Below are positions 1-13,167 of a stretch of 64,000 nucleotides of DNA, in pieces. Positions within the stretch are counted from its first letter, which is position 1. Each line of letters opens with the position of its first letter. Source of the DNA: Hysterangium stoloniferum (taxonomy: Eukaryota > Basidiomycota > Agaricomycetes > Hysterangiales > Hysterangiaceae); the NCBI GenBank assembly GCA_015178975.1, contig WHVD01000097.1, forward strand, positions 267,405 through 331,404, given 5' to 3'. The position numbers and the translations under genes were made by a program. Under the pieces are notes generated by a model. That model was not told where the DNA came from. It worked only from the letters and a program-made list of their open reading frames with translations, and did no database searches.

Positions 1-1616
1 CTGATTGAGATCGCTCTAGCTGATTATCACTTCCGGCAGGTCGGGCGCTATCATCCACGATCTGGCTATACACGTGTTTATTGTCCCTATGATGTGGACC
101 CGAGTCATTCGGATGTCTCCCATGCCGTCATTCATATTTTCCACTACAATGAATTATTCCTTGAAACGCCATATAGGCTTTGCTAACACGCTCGATCAAC
201 GCCAAGGCAACTGCCAACATGGCCAGTGCTAATCATATACATGCCTGCAAATTAGACAGTAATTGATTGCGTCCGCGTCATCATGTCTCGCTACAATCTT
301 TCGGGTGTCGCGCCGGAGCATCTGCGATGCACCTCAGGCACTGCGTCTGAGAAACCGGAGAGCAACAAGTATATATACCTCGGACCATTCGGAGCAATGG
401 AATACGAAGCAACTCTTATGTAAATAACATCGTGTTATCTTCCTTTGATGAATTGATCATTGGCTCAGAATTGAATATGCCACCCATCCGCAGTGCGATT
501 GTTTCGACTCTTGCGTAGGTAGGACTCGTCCCTGCTCGCATCTGACATGCTACTCCAGGTCGGACACCCCGCAAAGATTAATGCAGCTTGGCGCCACCGA
601 ACGGGTGCATGAGAGCCGCCACGAAGGTCCCGGGTGTCTTAGCCGCGATCGATGATCGATAAAGCGTCTAGTGCACAATGATGGGAAGGAGGCATATTAC
701 GATGAATAGGTGAAGTTTTAGCGTCCAAATACAACCGATCGGACAGACAGGAGCGTCAGGTACCATATGCGGCGAGGAATAAAATTTGAATTACAGGGGA
801 GATGGAGCTGGAGATAAGAAAATGTTTTGGGAGCGTGGATTCGGAGCAAGAACACCGACGTTATCAGCGTTGATTGTTAGCTTTTATCTAGATAAATTGA
901 TGAGAGCAAAAGGATGTTGTTTGCTCGTCATCGCATATCTTCATATTATTAGGTCCCAGTGAATCATGACGCTAAGAGGGCAACGCTATATGAGGTTGTT
1001 TATATGATCGACTTGCGATTCGAATGCTAATATAACTGGTTCTGCTAAGGGGCTGGTTACTATGTTCAGTCTTTCTATTGTTTTGCTATTTTATTTTATG
1101 AGACTCGCCCCGAACAGACTGTTTGCTAGGACTTCCCCCCACAAAGACAAGGCACACTCCGCAATCCACCCGATTCCGAATTCTGATCCGCGAAAGCTTT
1201 ATCTACGTCACAGTACGTCACAGCACGTCACCATACTTTCGGTGTGGTGGAGCCGGCCGCTCCACACGACGCTGAAAGATTTGGTTGCGAAGGAGAATCG
1301 ATATATCTCTTGCGGGATGCGAATAGGAAAGATTAACTTGCATTGCATTGCAATTACATTGATAGGGGAAACATCGAATAAATGTGATACAATGATAGCA
1401 CAGCACGCTTAGCAGTAGTAAATGTAAAGAGGAGTAATATATTGAAACGGCGACTGGCGCAAGAGATGCGAAATATGGCGACAATGTATTCATAGCCAAT
1501 GCGTGAGTGGAGTCGAGTGGAGTCGATTGGATTTGACTAACGGCGGTGGCGGCGAGCAGATTCACCATACCACGGCTCACAAAGGTGACACCAGGTGTCA
1601 CTGATGAGTGACAAAG
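1..1616. other. Intergenic stretch, no gene recognised
   Basis: I read both strands and found no conserved protein segment, tRNA-like B box, or repeat. Open frames here are short (about 120 codons at most) with compositions typical of chance ORFs. It may hold untranslated regions of a neighbouring gene to the left. Confidence 0.4.
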
Positions 1617-1874
1617 TTAGAATGAATATGAGAAGAAAAGGGCGTTGACATGCCTATATGCGGTAATCTTCTGCTGGTCATCGGGGAAGTAATACTAAAC
1701 ACCGGTGAATAAGAAGACAGGAGACAACGTAGACATGTATGGGTCGTACCTGCTCGCAGCGCTCACAAGAGGTGCAGTTGGGGGGATGCATGGCACTCTT
1801 GGTGCATCGACGACTTTGACAGTCGATCTTGGCAGTGAACTTGGTCTGGATATAGTGCTGCGAATGAAGGCCAT
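1617..1874 (-). CDS. Possible small two-exon gene, unrecognised
   Basis: I do not recognise this protein. An ATG at 1874 opens an exon (1767-1874) starting MAFIRSTISRP, rich in Arg, Ser and Pro with few acidic residues, as in mitochondrial presequences. A GTGAGC donor (1766) and a TTTAG acceptor (to 1695) bound a 72-nt intron, and the second exon (1617-1694) reads YYFPDDQQK and ends in TAA. Both junctions are phase 0, giving 61 residues. A second donor (GTACGA) a little downstream would give a different C-terminus. It would be transcribed away from the TLG2 gene. The only support is the presequence-like start and the consistent splice sites, so chance is quite possible. Confidence 0.25.
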
Positions 1875-2438
1875 GAGAATGGGCTAAGAGGATGAATAGT
1901 GAGACATACACCACACTTCGTGTAAGACGTTCCTTCGCTGAAGGAGGATGAGCATGGTGGATGTAGAGCAAGAGCAGGAACGGTACCTTCGTCGACGGCA
2001 CATGATTAGGAGGAGAAAGGTTGAGGGGAAAGGTTGGGGAGAGGTTGAATTGGGACTCGAAGCTCACTGAGTGTGGTGGGACCGAGCTGGTGTTGGATGG
2101 AGAGACGGGCGAGTATTTAAGGGAAAAAGAGGCACAGCCACCGTTTAGTGGAGATGATATCTGGTGACCGTAAGCGTAAGCAAGGCATGGTAACTGAACG
2201 AGTGAGGAAAGAATCAGATACAGAAGGACCGGGGATCTGGCGGGCTGAGATCAGTCACGTGTCCCCGATAATTACACGCGTTTGCAGCGAGGCCATTTGG
2301 GCAGGCCATCTAATTATCTTATCACTCAAAAACCAAGGATATAACCTCGGATACAATCCAGTGTTCATTCATTATCATTAGGATTAAGCTCAGAATCCAA
2401 GTTTCCCCAAGTCCCCCCAAGTTCAACTTCTCCTCATC

Positions 2439-4016
2439 ATGTCTGCCGGCCCTTCCGCCGCATCCGCATCCGCATCCCTTCCAAAGCCTACAACCCGCTC
2501 CCGCACTCTCCTCTTCTTCTCCTACCGCGACTCATCTGCTCGCCCCCGCCGTTCGAGAGCAACCCTCGGCACCCCCTACGACATCGACAATGACAACGAC
2601 AACGACAACGACGAACGAGCGGGACTCATTGCCGCTTCCTCATCATCCTCAGCCCTCCCACATCCTTCACTCCCCCCAAAATGGTTTGTCTTTCCGATTT
2701 CCACCACTCTTTCCCGATTTGGCTAACCCCATCGATCTCTTTCTTTCTCCCACTCACTCATAGGGTCGATATATCCGAACAGGTAGAACTCATTCTCGCC
2801 GGTACCCAGTCTAAAAGTGGGTCCGGCTTCCTGCTGACCTCCCTGGGCGCTCACCCACTTCACATTTGCATTTGATAGTACAAGCTCTTGACAAGCTCCA
2901 CGCGAAACATGTCCTTCCCGGCTTCACAGATCGCTCTGCCGAGGAACGCGAGATTCAGACTGCTGCGACCGATATCACTCGCGTGAGTAGCGCGTTTCCG
3001 CTTATCCACGTCTTGTACATGTGCATTCTCCAACTCTCTTCACAAACCACAGGACTTCCGGCAATGCCATGGGCTGATTCAGCGTATTACACCGGCACCG
3101 TCAACACATACCTTTCCCCCCGTCCCACCTTCTTCGAACGAGGCAAGAGCCGCGCAGAATGTCCAGCGCGCGATGGCGGCGAAGGTGCAAGAGTTGAGCG
3201 GGACGTTTAGGAAGAAACAGAGAGTGTATATGGAACGTGAGTAACTGTGACCTATTCCCTCACTACCCGGCTCTTTACTCGTTATGTTGATCGCCTCTCC
3301 TAGGTCTCCAAGGTCATGCAATCAAGAACCAAGACATTCTCGTAGCATCTGGTGCTGTCCGTCTAAAAGGCTCCGAGGGCATCACTGCTCTCGAGGAGGA
3401 CGTGCAAGCTGTAAGTCCATCCCGATCGCATTACATAAGATTATTCTCCCCTTCTCGTTCCTTCTTCCACACATCCCCCTCTTTTACACGTACTTACCCT
3501 TTCGGCTCCAGTCCCAGCAATCCCAGACCCAAGCACAACTCGCCCCCGACCTCGCCTCCCGCACGACCGAGATCGACTCACTCGCCCGGTCAATTGCGTC
3601 GCTCGCAGAGCTATTTAAGGATCTGTCAAATCTTGTTATTGATCAGGGAACCCTGTTAGACAGTGTAGAGTGGAATGTAGAAATGACAGTAGCGAGAACT
3701 GAGGGGGCTGTGAAGGAATTGGGGGAGGCGGAGAAGTGGGTATTTTTTTCCTTATTTTGCCATTGAAAATGCTAATTTACTTCTTATTGTCAGGTATCAA
3801 AAATCGACAGGACGGAGGCAATGTATCTTCCTCCTCGTGCTCATCATTCTAGGGCTTATCCTGGTGCTTATATTCAAGCCGAGGCGACATTCAGCACCTT
3901 CCTCACCTCCCCCGTCCCCATCCTCTTCCTCGCCTCTCAGTACGATCGCTGCGACTGCGGACCCCATTTTGCGAAGGGTGGAGCCAGTTTTGCGATGGAC
4001 ACGGACACGAACCTAG
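2439..4016 (+). CDS. TLG2: t-SNARE of the Tlg2/syntaxin-16 family
   Basis: Target-membrane Qa-SNARE of the trans-Golgi network and endosomes, acting in endosome-to-Golgi and vacuolar traffic. Seven exons: 2439-2683, 2764-2816, 2879-2982, 3053-3236, 3304-3410, 3512-3735, 3794-4016; all phases join, giving 379 residues. Family hallmarks are the N-terminal TRSRTLLFFSYRDS and the PPKWVD segment created by the first splice junction. An Habc-like region follows. The SNARE motif spans about residues 245-305, with the zero-layer glutamine at about 276 in VIDQGTLLDS. A single hydrophobic anchor lies at about 316-333 (start CIFLLVLIILGLI). Unusually for a tail-anchored SNARE, about 46 Ser/Pro-rich residues follow the anchor; Tlg2 proteins are known for such lumenal tails. 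The start is the first ATG in frame with the conserved N-terminus. A TATTTAA-like stretch lies near 2113. Confidence 0.93.
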
Positions 4017-7000
4017 AGACCTAAATACATTTCTTTATTTTTGGCTTTATTGCGATGTAGTGTTTATTGGTATTGCAGAGGATACCAGATCTGGTAATAA
4101 TTAATAACCAAATTGGGAAGGTTTGATTTCTGGGATATTTATATGTGCTCTTGTGTGTGTGAGGCCGTCAGTGACATTAGTTTTACATAAGCCGATCAAT
4201 CGAGATATTTGGCTTGGGCGGCGAAATGTGAGGAAAGACAATATGAGGGTATAAATAAGTCAAGGGGAGAAACCGTGAGCTTGTATGAAATGGAAGAATA
4301 TTACGGCTAAGCTGCGTTCAGTCACGGGCACAAGCTCAAGTGAGCCTGAATGAAGGCTTAAAGGAGGCCGAAAATCCGAGATGTCATCCTTCGATTCCGG
4401 CGTACTTTATTATCCCACGCATAGAAGTCGAAGTGCGGGGGTGGCAGGTGCTTTATGTAAACTGTGAGCCAACCAGTTGCAGTGGGAGGAATTATGTATG
4501 GCGGGCCTGAGCGACGTACGAGCACTCGTCTATATCAGACAATGAGTGCAGAGGAGCTTGAATTTGGAAGTTCCGCATGTCGTGGAATGCGCAGCAACCA
4601 TTGGGTCGACAAGAGCCGACATTTGTGTAGCTAAACATGAAACGACAGCGAACCCTCGACACCATGCGCGTGAGTGAATGACACCGTTCACTTCGGCTCA
4701 CTCAAGGGTCGTGAGCGGGGCAGATTCGAAGCCCAGACATATCCCAACTCGGAGATGAACACGTATAAAGTGCGAATTCAAGAATCATGCATGCCAGTGG
4801 ACCACCGAGTACGACGTCGGGCTGCGTATCTCCGGTCGTGTGTCGACTTGGCATGCGCGAATCTCCAACCGTGCATTATACATTCCATTTACGTATACTT
4901 AGAGCCTAGCACTCAGTGGTAGACCGTTAACCTCAGCGATCCAGCACGTCCCGTGTCTCGGGATGATTTCATAACGTACTTGAGTTCAATTGCGAAGGGA
5001 GATACACAGAAATCACAGGATACGATAATAGACTTCGACAGAGTTCACAGAAGGATAAGGAGTAGTGCGGGGCGGGCATCGCACCTGGATTTGGTGGATA
5101 GATGTCAAAGATATGCACAATCTGCGTGTTCCTTTTTTTCTCAAATAGGAGACTAGATCGGGACCTCTATAACGGGTAGGGTTCGATAATTATAGAGTGA
5201 GCTCGATGTGTGATGTGTGATTCCTTGGATGCCCGGGATTTGTCGGTAGAAGACACCAGTGCGAATGGAAATCAATATAAGGCTTGCCGATTGGCCAATT
5301 AGGGTCTGAGTTGGCAAGGACGGTGAGCAATAGGCAACTAGTGCCTAACAACGTTGCCAAGAAATGTAGACGCACGCCTGATACCAACGGGAGTAAACTG
5401 CATTATTGAATTTTAAGCCAAGGTCAAAGTGCGGATATGAATGTGGATCTCGATACAAAACGGTTACACGTGAGGTTAATGCTGATGTATGCTGCTTTAT
5501 TTAGGAGCTTTGCCTTTAGGAAGTAACGGCGCGCCGAAGACTCTAAATGGCAATACTGCGAAAAGATTGGTTTATGATAGCAAAGGCGCTGTCGTGAGTG
5601 AAGATTCACGATGGGACATATAGTTTCCTTTTGGAGTTTTGACATCGGGTTTCGCATGAGGGTGTCGATTGACCTGAACTCGGGGATGAGCTGGTTACTG
5701 TGAAGGCCGAGTGCTGGGGGCCTTAGGGTTCAAGGTAAAATTAAGGTCGAGGAGAAAAAGATGTTTCCTGCCATCAATTTGGGGATGCTTCTGTTAGAAC
5801 GTGAATATCTAAGCTTGTCTACAGCATGAGTAAGTTCAGAACCCTAAGTCCCTTTCATACAAACTTCAACATATCCCCAGGGAGCACAGTACCTCATGAA
5901 GGGTCAGACGACCTTCCGGAATATACAAATTCTTGACAGTTTTTTGGCTGCGGGTGCTTCGCTCATCAATCGATGGGCTGCGAGGCTAAACGCCATGAGA
6001 AGTATAGAGAGATACCCGAAACCGGATGATGTTCAAGAGCGATGATTAGAGGCTGGGAAAAACAGTAGTCATTGGGCGTTTGAAGAGAAACATGAGCCTG
6101 AGGGATGTTGACGATCGGGAAGGGGTAAAGGGCAGATCGCAGAGGGAAAGATTATTTCTCGGTATCTTCTGGGGAGGAGGAAGAGAGGCTTGCATCAATA
6201 TTCGAAAGATGCGATGTATATTCAAGCGTTTGAGGCGCCGTGAATAGAAACATCACGTTTTACTTCAAGACTTCTCTGGCTGAGATATGCCAATCTATCA
6301 TCTCGGTTTTCAAGATATTTTTGTCAGGATATCGGCAGTTAGGAAGCCCACGCTCCGGCATTCAAAAAACTTTAGATATAGGAGTGGGTTAATGGGGCAG
6401 GGGCTATTATGCCTCGTGTGTATAACCATATAGGAAATGGCGCTCTAGTCCAACATATACCTTGGCGGTGGAACTGTGGAAAAAAGTGATATCTTCAGGG
6501 AGATAAATACATCTCAATTGGCTTGATGCGTTTTTCGTGGAACTCAAGTAGGGTTTAGCAAGAGCTTAATCGTCGGATTTGAATGTGAATTCCCCTGCTT
6601 TCCCTTTGAAATAGAGCGATAGCGGAAGAGCATCGAATCGGCAGGGTCAGTATGCATTGTCCAGCAGGGTTTGATTCCGGATACTTTGTGAAGGTTAACG
6701 GGATAGAATCTGTTCGGTAAATATCGACCATGCCAGAATATAATTATTCAGTTATACCACGTTGTGTCGTCTTATCGTCTGTATAATGGTACGATGGGTA
6801 TTTCAATCTCGGGCGCCCGTCCAGTTATCGTCTTCAAAAGCAGGCTGCAGTAGTGGCAGAAAGGTGTTGAGCCAAGGAGATCCGAAAGAGCGCTTAATCA
6901 CAAGGCATGTTAAATTGGGGCTCAAACTTTGAAGTACTTACACAGGGCAGGATAAACGGCTGAAACGTGTTGGGGCGGGCATCAGGTTGGTTAATGTCAC

Positions 7001-7633
7001 GAGGCCAGAAATGTACGCAAGTACGGTGGTATTGACTTGTCTTTACGGGGCAAGCTCTTAGAAGTTAAACATTAGAAAAATTCCACGAGCGATCTATCCA
7101 AGTGTCCCATAACTCGGGAAGTGTAGTGCCATATGACATATAGAGACTTGAAATTACCTGTTTGCAACGGTTGACCGTCCGGCTTTCTCGGGTAAATAGT
7201 CGAGTGAGTATAATAATCACCATTATGCTGACTGCACGGCCCGGTCTTAGATTTATTTGCAAGGCTTGACGTAAGTATCACAAATAATCTTGGTGTTTCC
7301 TCCCATGTCTTTTTGGGGGATTTGCTGACTGCGCTAACAGTGTCCTGTACACCGAAATACTTCGAAATACTTACTTTGCACTTGCTCTGCCCATATATTA
7401 CACCCCTGGGACCTCGTATTCATCCATAATTGATCATAAGATCAAGAATAAAAGTAGAGATTTCTCCATAAATTAATGCGATTCGGGGGCCACCCTTTGG
7501 TTTGTAATCAGAATTATCTAAGCACGGACTGACGCGTCCCAAAGCGCGTTGTGGCTTTGAAGGTCAAACAAAGCAATCTTAGCAGCGTCAAAGGACATTC
7601 CTATCCTCTTAACAACTCTCGTCAGATACTACG
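4017..7633. other. Long intergenic stretch, no supported gene
   Basis: About 3.6 kb between TLG2 and RPN7. No conserved protein segment is visible on either strand; open frames are short and do not splice into anything I recognise. The only frame with a suggestive feature is the minus-strand ORF at 5190-5387, listed separately. No LTR, satellite or terminal inverted repeat is visible. Confidence 0.4.
5190..5387 (-). CDS. Possible small secreted peptide, unrecognised
   Basis: A 65-codon uninterrupted frame. The first ~25 residues (MVSGVRLHFLATLLGTSCLL then TVLA) look like a signal peptide with a cleavage site after VLA. The rest is short, His/Pro-rich, with one N-glycosylation-like NHT. I know no family for it. 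Isolated small ORFs with a hydrophobic start occur by chance, so this is weak. Confidence 0.15.
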   Translation of the reverse strand: MVSGVRLHFLATLLGTSCLLLTVLANSDPNWPIGKPYIDFHSHWCLLPTNPGHPRNHTSHIELTL

Positions 7634-9266
7634 ATGAGCGACGACATTGTTCTACCAATTCCCAATCTAGAGCTGCCTCAATATGCCTTCACACTATCCC
7701 AGCCGTCATTAGGCCATTTACAGGACAAGGCTCGCGTGGACCTGTTGACTGGAATTCAGAAAGATCGTGAGTGGTTATGATCAAACTAATGGCCTTTTTA
7801 ATACGTTCTGATACTTGCTCTACCCTAGACATGGCACCCTACTACCGTTTCTTAACATCCACCCCGGAACCCTCCGCCTCTACATCAGCACCAACTTCAC
7901 CTCCAACAAATACCACCCGCCCCTTGCCATTCGATCCGCGGGTCTACGATGAAATGGCAGCAAAGAACAAAGAGGAGCTGGAGAGTTTTGACAAGCGACT
8001 CGAGGAGGCGGAAAAGACCGAAGGTGAGAGCGATGTGGCCGATTTGTTGAGAGGGAAGGCAATGTATCTTGTCAAAATTGGTGACAAGGTATGTTCTGTG
8101 GTGTCGCGTCCTGGCGTGAACCTTACTTGGCAATGTATGCTTTTGATTATAGGAAAAAGCATTACCGGCCCTGGAGCTTGCACTGGAAAAATCACCAGGG
8201 TTGGGTACAAAAATTGATCTGGTGTTGACTCTTGTCCGTGTTGGCTTCTTCTTCGCGGATCAAACGCTTGTAAAGGTTAATTTGGCAAAAGCGGACGAGT
8301 GCGTTTTGCGAGCGATTGTGTGCTTTACAGTTGTGAAAATTAACCTTGCATCGTAGACTCATCGAGAAAGGTGGTGATTGGGACCGGAGGAATAGGCTTA
8401 AGGTGTATCAAGCTGTTCAGTCGCTGTCCATTCGGTACGTGGCCTCACGCTCAATCCTCACAATTTAAACTAACATTATGATCCAGCCAATTTAATCGCG
8501 CTACACCCCTCCTTCTCGACTCGCTGTCAACATTTACAGCTACGGAGCTTGTATCATATGAACAGCTTGTTCTGTATGCTGTTGTCAGTGGCACGCTTAC
8601 ACTGGGTAGAGTTGAGATGAAGAAGAAGGCACGCTTACTCTTCCTTGGCCGTCTTCACATTACACTGACCACACTCCCATAGATCCTGCTATCCCCTGAG
8701 GTCAACTCTATTCTGTTTGAGATTAAAGATCTTTCGGAGTACACAAAGTCATTGTATGATTGTCATTATGACAAATTCTTCATTGCGTTAGGTTCGTGGT
8801 CGTGTTCTCACCCCCCTTTGTTCATATTCATGGATCTTACAAGACGTCCCACTCCCTCACAGCGTCCCTCGAACAAACACACCTGCTCCCTTCACAAATT
8901 CTGCGTCCTCACGCGCGTTGGTATATCCGTGAGATGCGCATACGCGCCTATGCGCAGTTGCTTGAGAGCTATAACTCGTTGACGTTGAAGAGTATGAGTT
9001 TGGCATTTGGGGTTGGGGAGAGTTTTGTTGACAAGTGAGTTTTTTCACGTTCTTTTCCCGCCTTCCTCGCACATTCTAATTCTTAATCTGCCAGCGACCT
9101 GTCCCGGTTCATCTCCTCCGGCCGGCTCAACTGCACCATCGACCAAGTGAACGGCATCGTGGAGACGACGAGGGCGTCTTCCAAATCGGCTCAATATGAG
9201 ACCGTGATTAAAAGAGGGGATGTGGTGCTGGGGAGTTTGCAGAGGTTGAGTAAAGTTTTGTATTAG
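7634..9266 (+). CDS. RPN7: 26S proteasome lid subunit Rpn7 (PSMD6)
   Basis: Non-ATPase subunit of the 19S regulatory particle lid, needed for lid assembly. Eight exons: 7634-7766, 7829-8088, 8153-8298, 8357-8434, 8487-8628, 8683-8791, 8863-9034, 9095-9266; phases join to 403 residues, close to the family length. The N-terminal half is helical-repeat-like ([20 protein letters not shown]). The C-terminal PCI domain carries the strongly conserved blocks [53 protein letters not shown] and the end SLQRLSKV. Intron 5 begins GC (8629) and ends AG (8682); no GT donor preserves the conserved EMKKKILLSPEV junction, so I take it as a true GC-AG intron. The start ATG at 7634 precedes [19 protein letters not shown], typical of fungal Rpn7. 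Confidence 0.95.
8629..8682 (+). other. GC-AG intron of RPN7
   Basis: A 54-nt phase-0 intron with GC at the donor (AAG|GCACGC) and CATAG at the acceptor. Reading through meets a stop. The only nearby GT donor, GTCAGT at 8584, would delete about 15 residues that the Rpn7 family conserves. GC-AG introns are a known minority class in fungi. Confidence 0.7.
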
Positions 9267-12018
9267 GTGAAGGCTTGGAGTGATTAATGATATTTTTTTC
9301 AATAAACTCTCGTCCCGGATTTTAACTCACGTGCCAGATCTGCATACTCTCATAGGTGCGTGAGAGAATTGAGCTATATGAAATTTTTGGGGCCTTCTCG
9401 GTGTCGGAATATATATGTACTGTAAACCAATTTATCCAGTGAAGGAATTCCCTTTGTCATCTGCCAGCTGAGGACCAAATTTTTTTACATGTTCTTATAC
9501 ATTATTCAGGTATTGAGAATGTCCCAAAAAACTTTATACATACAAGTTCTATCTGGAAAGTGTCTGGAGAATTCTTTAGAAGATATAAAATTTCCGATGT
9601 AGTTTGAAAAGATTCTCGTGCAAACTCTAGATATTTTCCACGAGTCTTAGAGGATATTTCGAGATCCAGAATTTTGAACTTGAGCGCTGGGCTTACTGGT
9701 CATCTTTCAGAAAGGAAGCTCCACGCCATTCTGTCCGAAAATAGATGGCCATCGTCATCAAGGGAGTAGAGAGCATCCGAACAGTGTTTGATTTTTGCCG
9801 TGAGGGAGAAACTGGGACATACAGCGCAAAAGCTTCACATACACGGGCAACCTCCAAAACATTGTATAAGCTTGTCTGAAGCACAGTGGATCGATAGAAG
9901 TTTGGTGTATCTATGTTAGCGTGCAGGAATGATCCGGAGAATTCGAGCAGTCGGACATGGTCAATCTCATACCGAGTTTGAACGCTCTAGGATAGGCAAA
10001 GCAGTGATGGTGGCGTAGGCGTTTATATGGCGGGATAACCAAGGACTTATGCTCAGATATGAAGCCTGTAGCACCAAAGATTCAAAGGTAGGGTTCTGAG
10101 AGAATGAATTAACGGTCAGGAGCCGCAAGGCGATATTAAGAACCCTGGGCAGACGATGAACATAATGCGAACCGGAGCTCATGTGCTTGCATGTGCTTGA
10201 GACGTCTAACGGGATAGTGAGTGGCAATGAACGGAGAGAAACGTGTGGAATCGGGCCGGATGATTGGTGAGAAGGTTGTCAATGGTCCTCTTCATTAGTC
10301 GATCCGGCGTAAGGTGGGCTTGTTGGGGACGTGGCGGCAGGGGTAAAACAGTACATTTAATTTGTTCAAAGGGTGGTGATTATCAATGTGAAAAATAACA
10401 GACCACACAGCACCGAGTAGCGGCGAATACAAACGTTGGGGGGTCGATATCCTAAAAGAGTCTTGAAAGTGATGGGTGGGACAAAAAGATTGGGCCATGA
10501 TGTGTGTAAGGTGATTTAATGTCATATGTTTGACATAGAAGTCTGCGTACACAAGCGAGACATGTTAGGAAATTTGTTAAGGGCGAAAAAACGCACCTAT
10601 TGGAAGGAGTTCTGAGCCATGCCCTACAGTTGAGGACCGAGATGATCAGATCCAAAACCAAATATATCGTGAATTACAAGAGGTAATGTTGGGATATAAT
10701 GGGGACAGAGGGAGGAGCACATACGAATGCAGAAGAAGGAACATCCAAATTCGGGGTGGATCTTGGATGAATTTATGACACAACTCGCGCGTTTGATTGA
10801 TGCAAAGTCAAAGGATAAAATCTGAACGCAGGATGGTGTGGGCACATGTTCATCCATGTTTGGACCACGTGGTCGGAGATGAGCGTGGGGAGGCTTCTTC
10901 TACCTCCGATCAATAAGAGGATCGACTTCGGCTTCCATCTTTTGCAAGAAGTGGGCGGTCCGTAGTCCGAAGGAGGCTTGGAAAAGTCGTCGAGTTGCCA
11001 AGCGGTAGCCGAAGCGTAAGGTGACTGCTATGACTTGTTCATAAGACCACGGGTGGTATCGGCCAGGATGTAATTATGTTCATCCATGAGAAAAAGAATC
11101 GTTTGACTCGGATTCTCTCAAGTTATATCCGAAGAAGTCTCAATTATAGATGTCACGAGCAGAAACGTAATTTATGCAGGGCATGTAAAGCGGCTGCCAA
11201 AATGTCAGACCCCCGGATGATTCATTTCTGGTAAAAAGAGAACCGCCAGCGAGCGAAATTCAGGGAAGAAAGTATGTTATTGTAAGACGTCAATGAGCAA
11301 CGTTGTGATACATCCCTGAGAGGGCTGGAGAGGGAGCGGTGTTGGCCAAGTGATCGCTGGCAAACTTCCCGAAATACGTTGCAATGGAAGCAAAGGCGTC
11401 TACTACTAAAACCATGTGTGGCGTCGCAAGTCTCCAGGTCAAATATCGCGTGATCCTCACCAATTCCGTGCCGAAGTAGATACATGACTAGACATGAAAT
11501 TGGGCCTAGGTAGATATCCACACCGTTTCGGATGGGTTGTGTACGAGATGGGAAGCGGGTAGCACAGTGTACGCGAGGTTGACTGCTGGTGCAATTGTTG
11601 ACTTTGAGAATGAATCAGATCACATGTACACGCCACTTGGAATCATTTACCCCAGATTAAAGGATCAGAAGATATCATAGCCAAACCGGAGACAAGTCTT
11701 GGTTTCAGAAATCGAGGCATTTCGCTTGGGGTCATGTTCGGAACTTCCCTTGGAAACATAAGATTCGATATTCCTGTCCATCGTGCATCGGTGCCACTTT
11801 ACGCTAATAATGTTCTCTCAGTGACCACCGGCCGCCGAGGTCTCGCACCAAAATCCCTCCGCGATATATATATGCCTTTTCTGGGTTAATCATTCAAAAG
11901 AAGGAATACCTCAGAACTGGAAGTCGGTCGAACCTTGAGGGTCCTGTTGGACTTGGGAGTATGCCGGAGAATGTCGTCACGGTGATCATTGTGACGTAAC
12001 GGTACACTTCAACCCCCA
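9267..12018. other. Long intergenic stretch, no supported gene
   Basis: About 2.7 kb between RPN7 and the HAD gene. Several open frames of 60-100 codons lie on the minus strand (9693-11521), but none shows a domain, and I could not join them by sensible splice sites. No repeat, LTR or tRNA was seen. A noncoding transcript cannot be excluded. Confidence 0.4.
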
Positions 12019-13035
12019 ATGCCAAACCGCATTAAGCTTGTTTTATTTGATGCTTTACACACGTTGATAACCCCCCGTTTACCGGTCCATATCCAATATG
12101 CCCAAGTTTTCGAGCCCTATATAGGACCTCTTCCACCTGATCAAGTAAAAACATCCTTCAAGAAAGGTTCATAGACTGTTTTTTCCCCTACGTTGACTGA
12201 TTTTCAACTTCTCTGGAGCTCTGAAGGACATGCAACGTGAAAAGCCTGCATATGCCGGAGGTGCGCAAGGTTGGTGGAAACTTGTCATTCGCCGGACAGC
12301 CGTGGGTGCAGGTGCAGATGAGCAAAGTGAGGTCTTTGTGCCCGTGCAGAAGCAATAAACCAGTGTCCTTAATCATTGCGCACCATGTGACAGGGGTGGA
12401 TTCATCGCTTGATATCATGGTACCAGCATTACTGCAGCGGTTCTCTGGACAAGAGGGATATAAGACTTTTAATGACGCTGTTCCAACATGTTCGTTCACT
12501 ACATGTACGCTACCCGCATCCATTCATTAATCAACAGTAGAAGGTTTGCTGAGTATCGGCATGAAAACCGGTTTAGTGAGTAATGCGGACTCCCGAATGA
12601 GTATGTGTTACGTCCCTATGTAAATCTGGCTCACAAATTTCACGCATAATTCAAGGGAGTGTTATAATCGATCTGAACCTTTCAACTTATCTTGATCCTC
12701 TCTTGTTAAGCGAAGAAGAGGGTATTGAAAAACCAGCGAAAGAGATATGGGAAAGAGCGTGTTCCAAAGCGGGAGTGGGCACTCATGAAACCCTCTATGT
12801 TGGAGACGAATTAGAGTGGTAAGCATTGGTAATCATTCAAGATCCACGTAATCCCGATTTGTCGTTTAGCGACTATCATGGCGCGAGACAAGCAGGCCTT
12901 CACGCGCTTCTATTGCGTAGACCAGGTCCGGAGCGTGTAGGAGAGCAGAGGGAGGCCGACGAGGATCTTTCGAATATCCAGACCGTGCAAAGCCTGAGTG
13001 ATGTCGTAACTTGGATGAGGCAACGAGATGTATAG
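12019..13035 (+). CDS. HAD-superfamily hydrolase-like protein (HDHD3 type)
   Basis: Six exons: 12019-12166, 12219-12326, 12394-12489, 12538-12600, 12656-12818, 12870-13035; phases join to 247 residues. The haloacid dehalogenase motifs are in order. Motif I is LVLFDALHTLI, with the nucleophile Asp11. Motif II is GLVSNADSR at about 131-139. The motif III lysine lies in EEGIEKPAKEIW. Motif IV is YVGDELECDYHGA, whose first part and last part come from different exons. The usual second acidic residue of motif I (DxD) is replaced by Leu13, so the general acid/base is missing; HDHD3-like proteins commonly deviate here, so activity on a phosphate ester is uncertain. Substrate unknown. The gene is convergent with bS6m, 132 bp apart. 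Confidence 0.88.
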
Positions 13036-13167
13036 TAAAACTACGGAAAAAATACAGATCCACTGCCTTCGTCCTGGAAAGCCGAGCGCCTTGACAAGCA
13101 GCATAACAGCCTTCACGCTGACGAGAAACTTCAAATGCGGCATCACCGTTAGTCGCCTCGCTCTCAT

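Noticed and set aside
9693-11521. Series of minus-strand ORFs between RPN7 and the HAD gene as one spliced gene
   Set aside because: No conserved residues, and I could not find splice sites joining them in phase.
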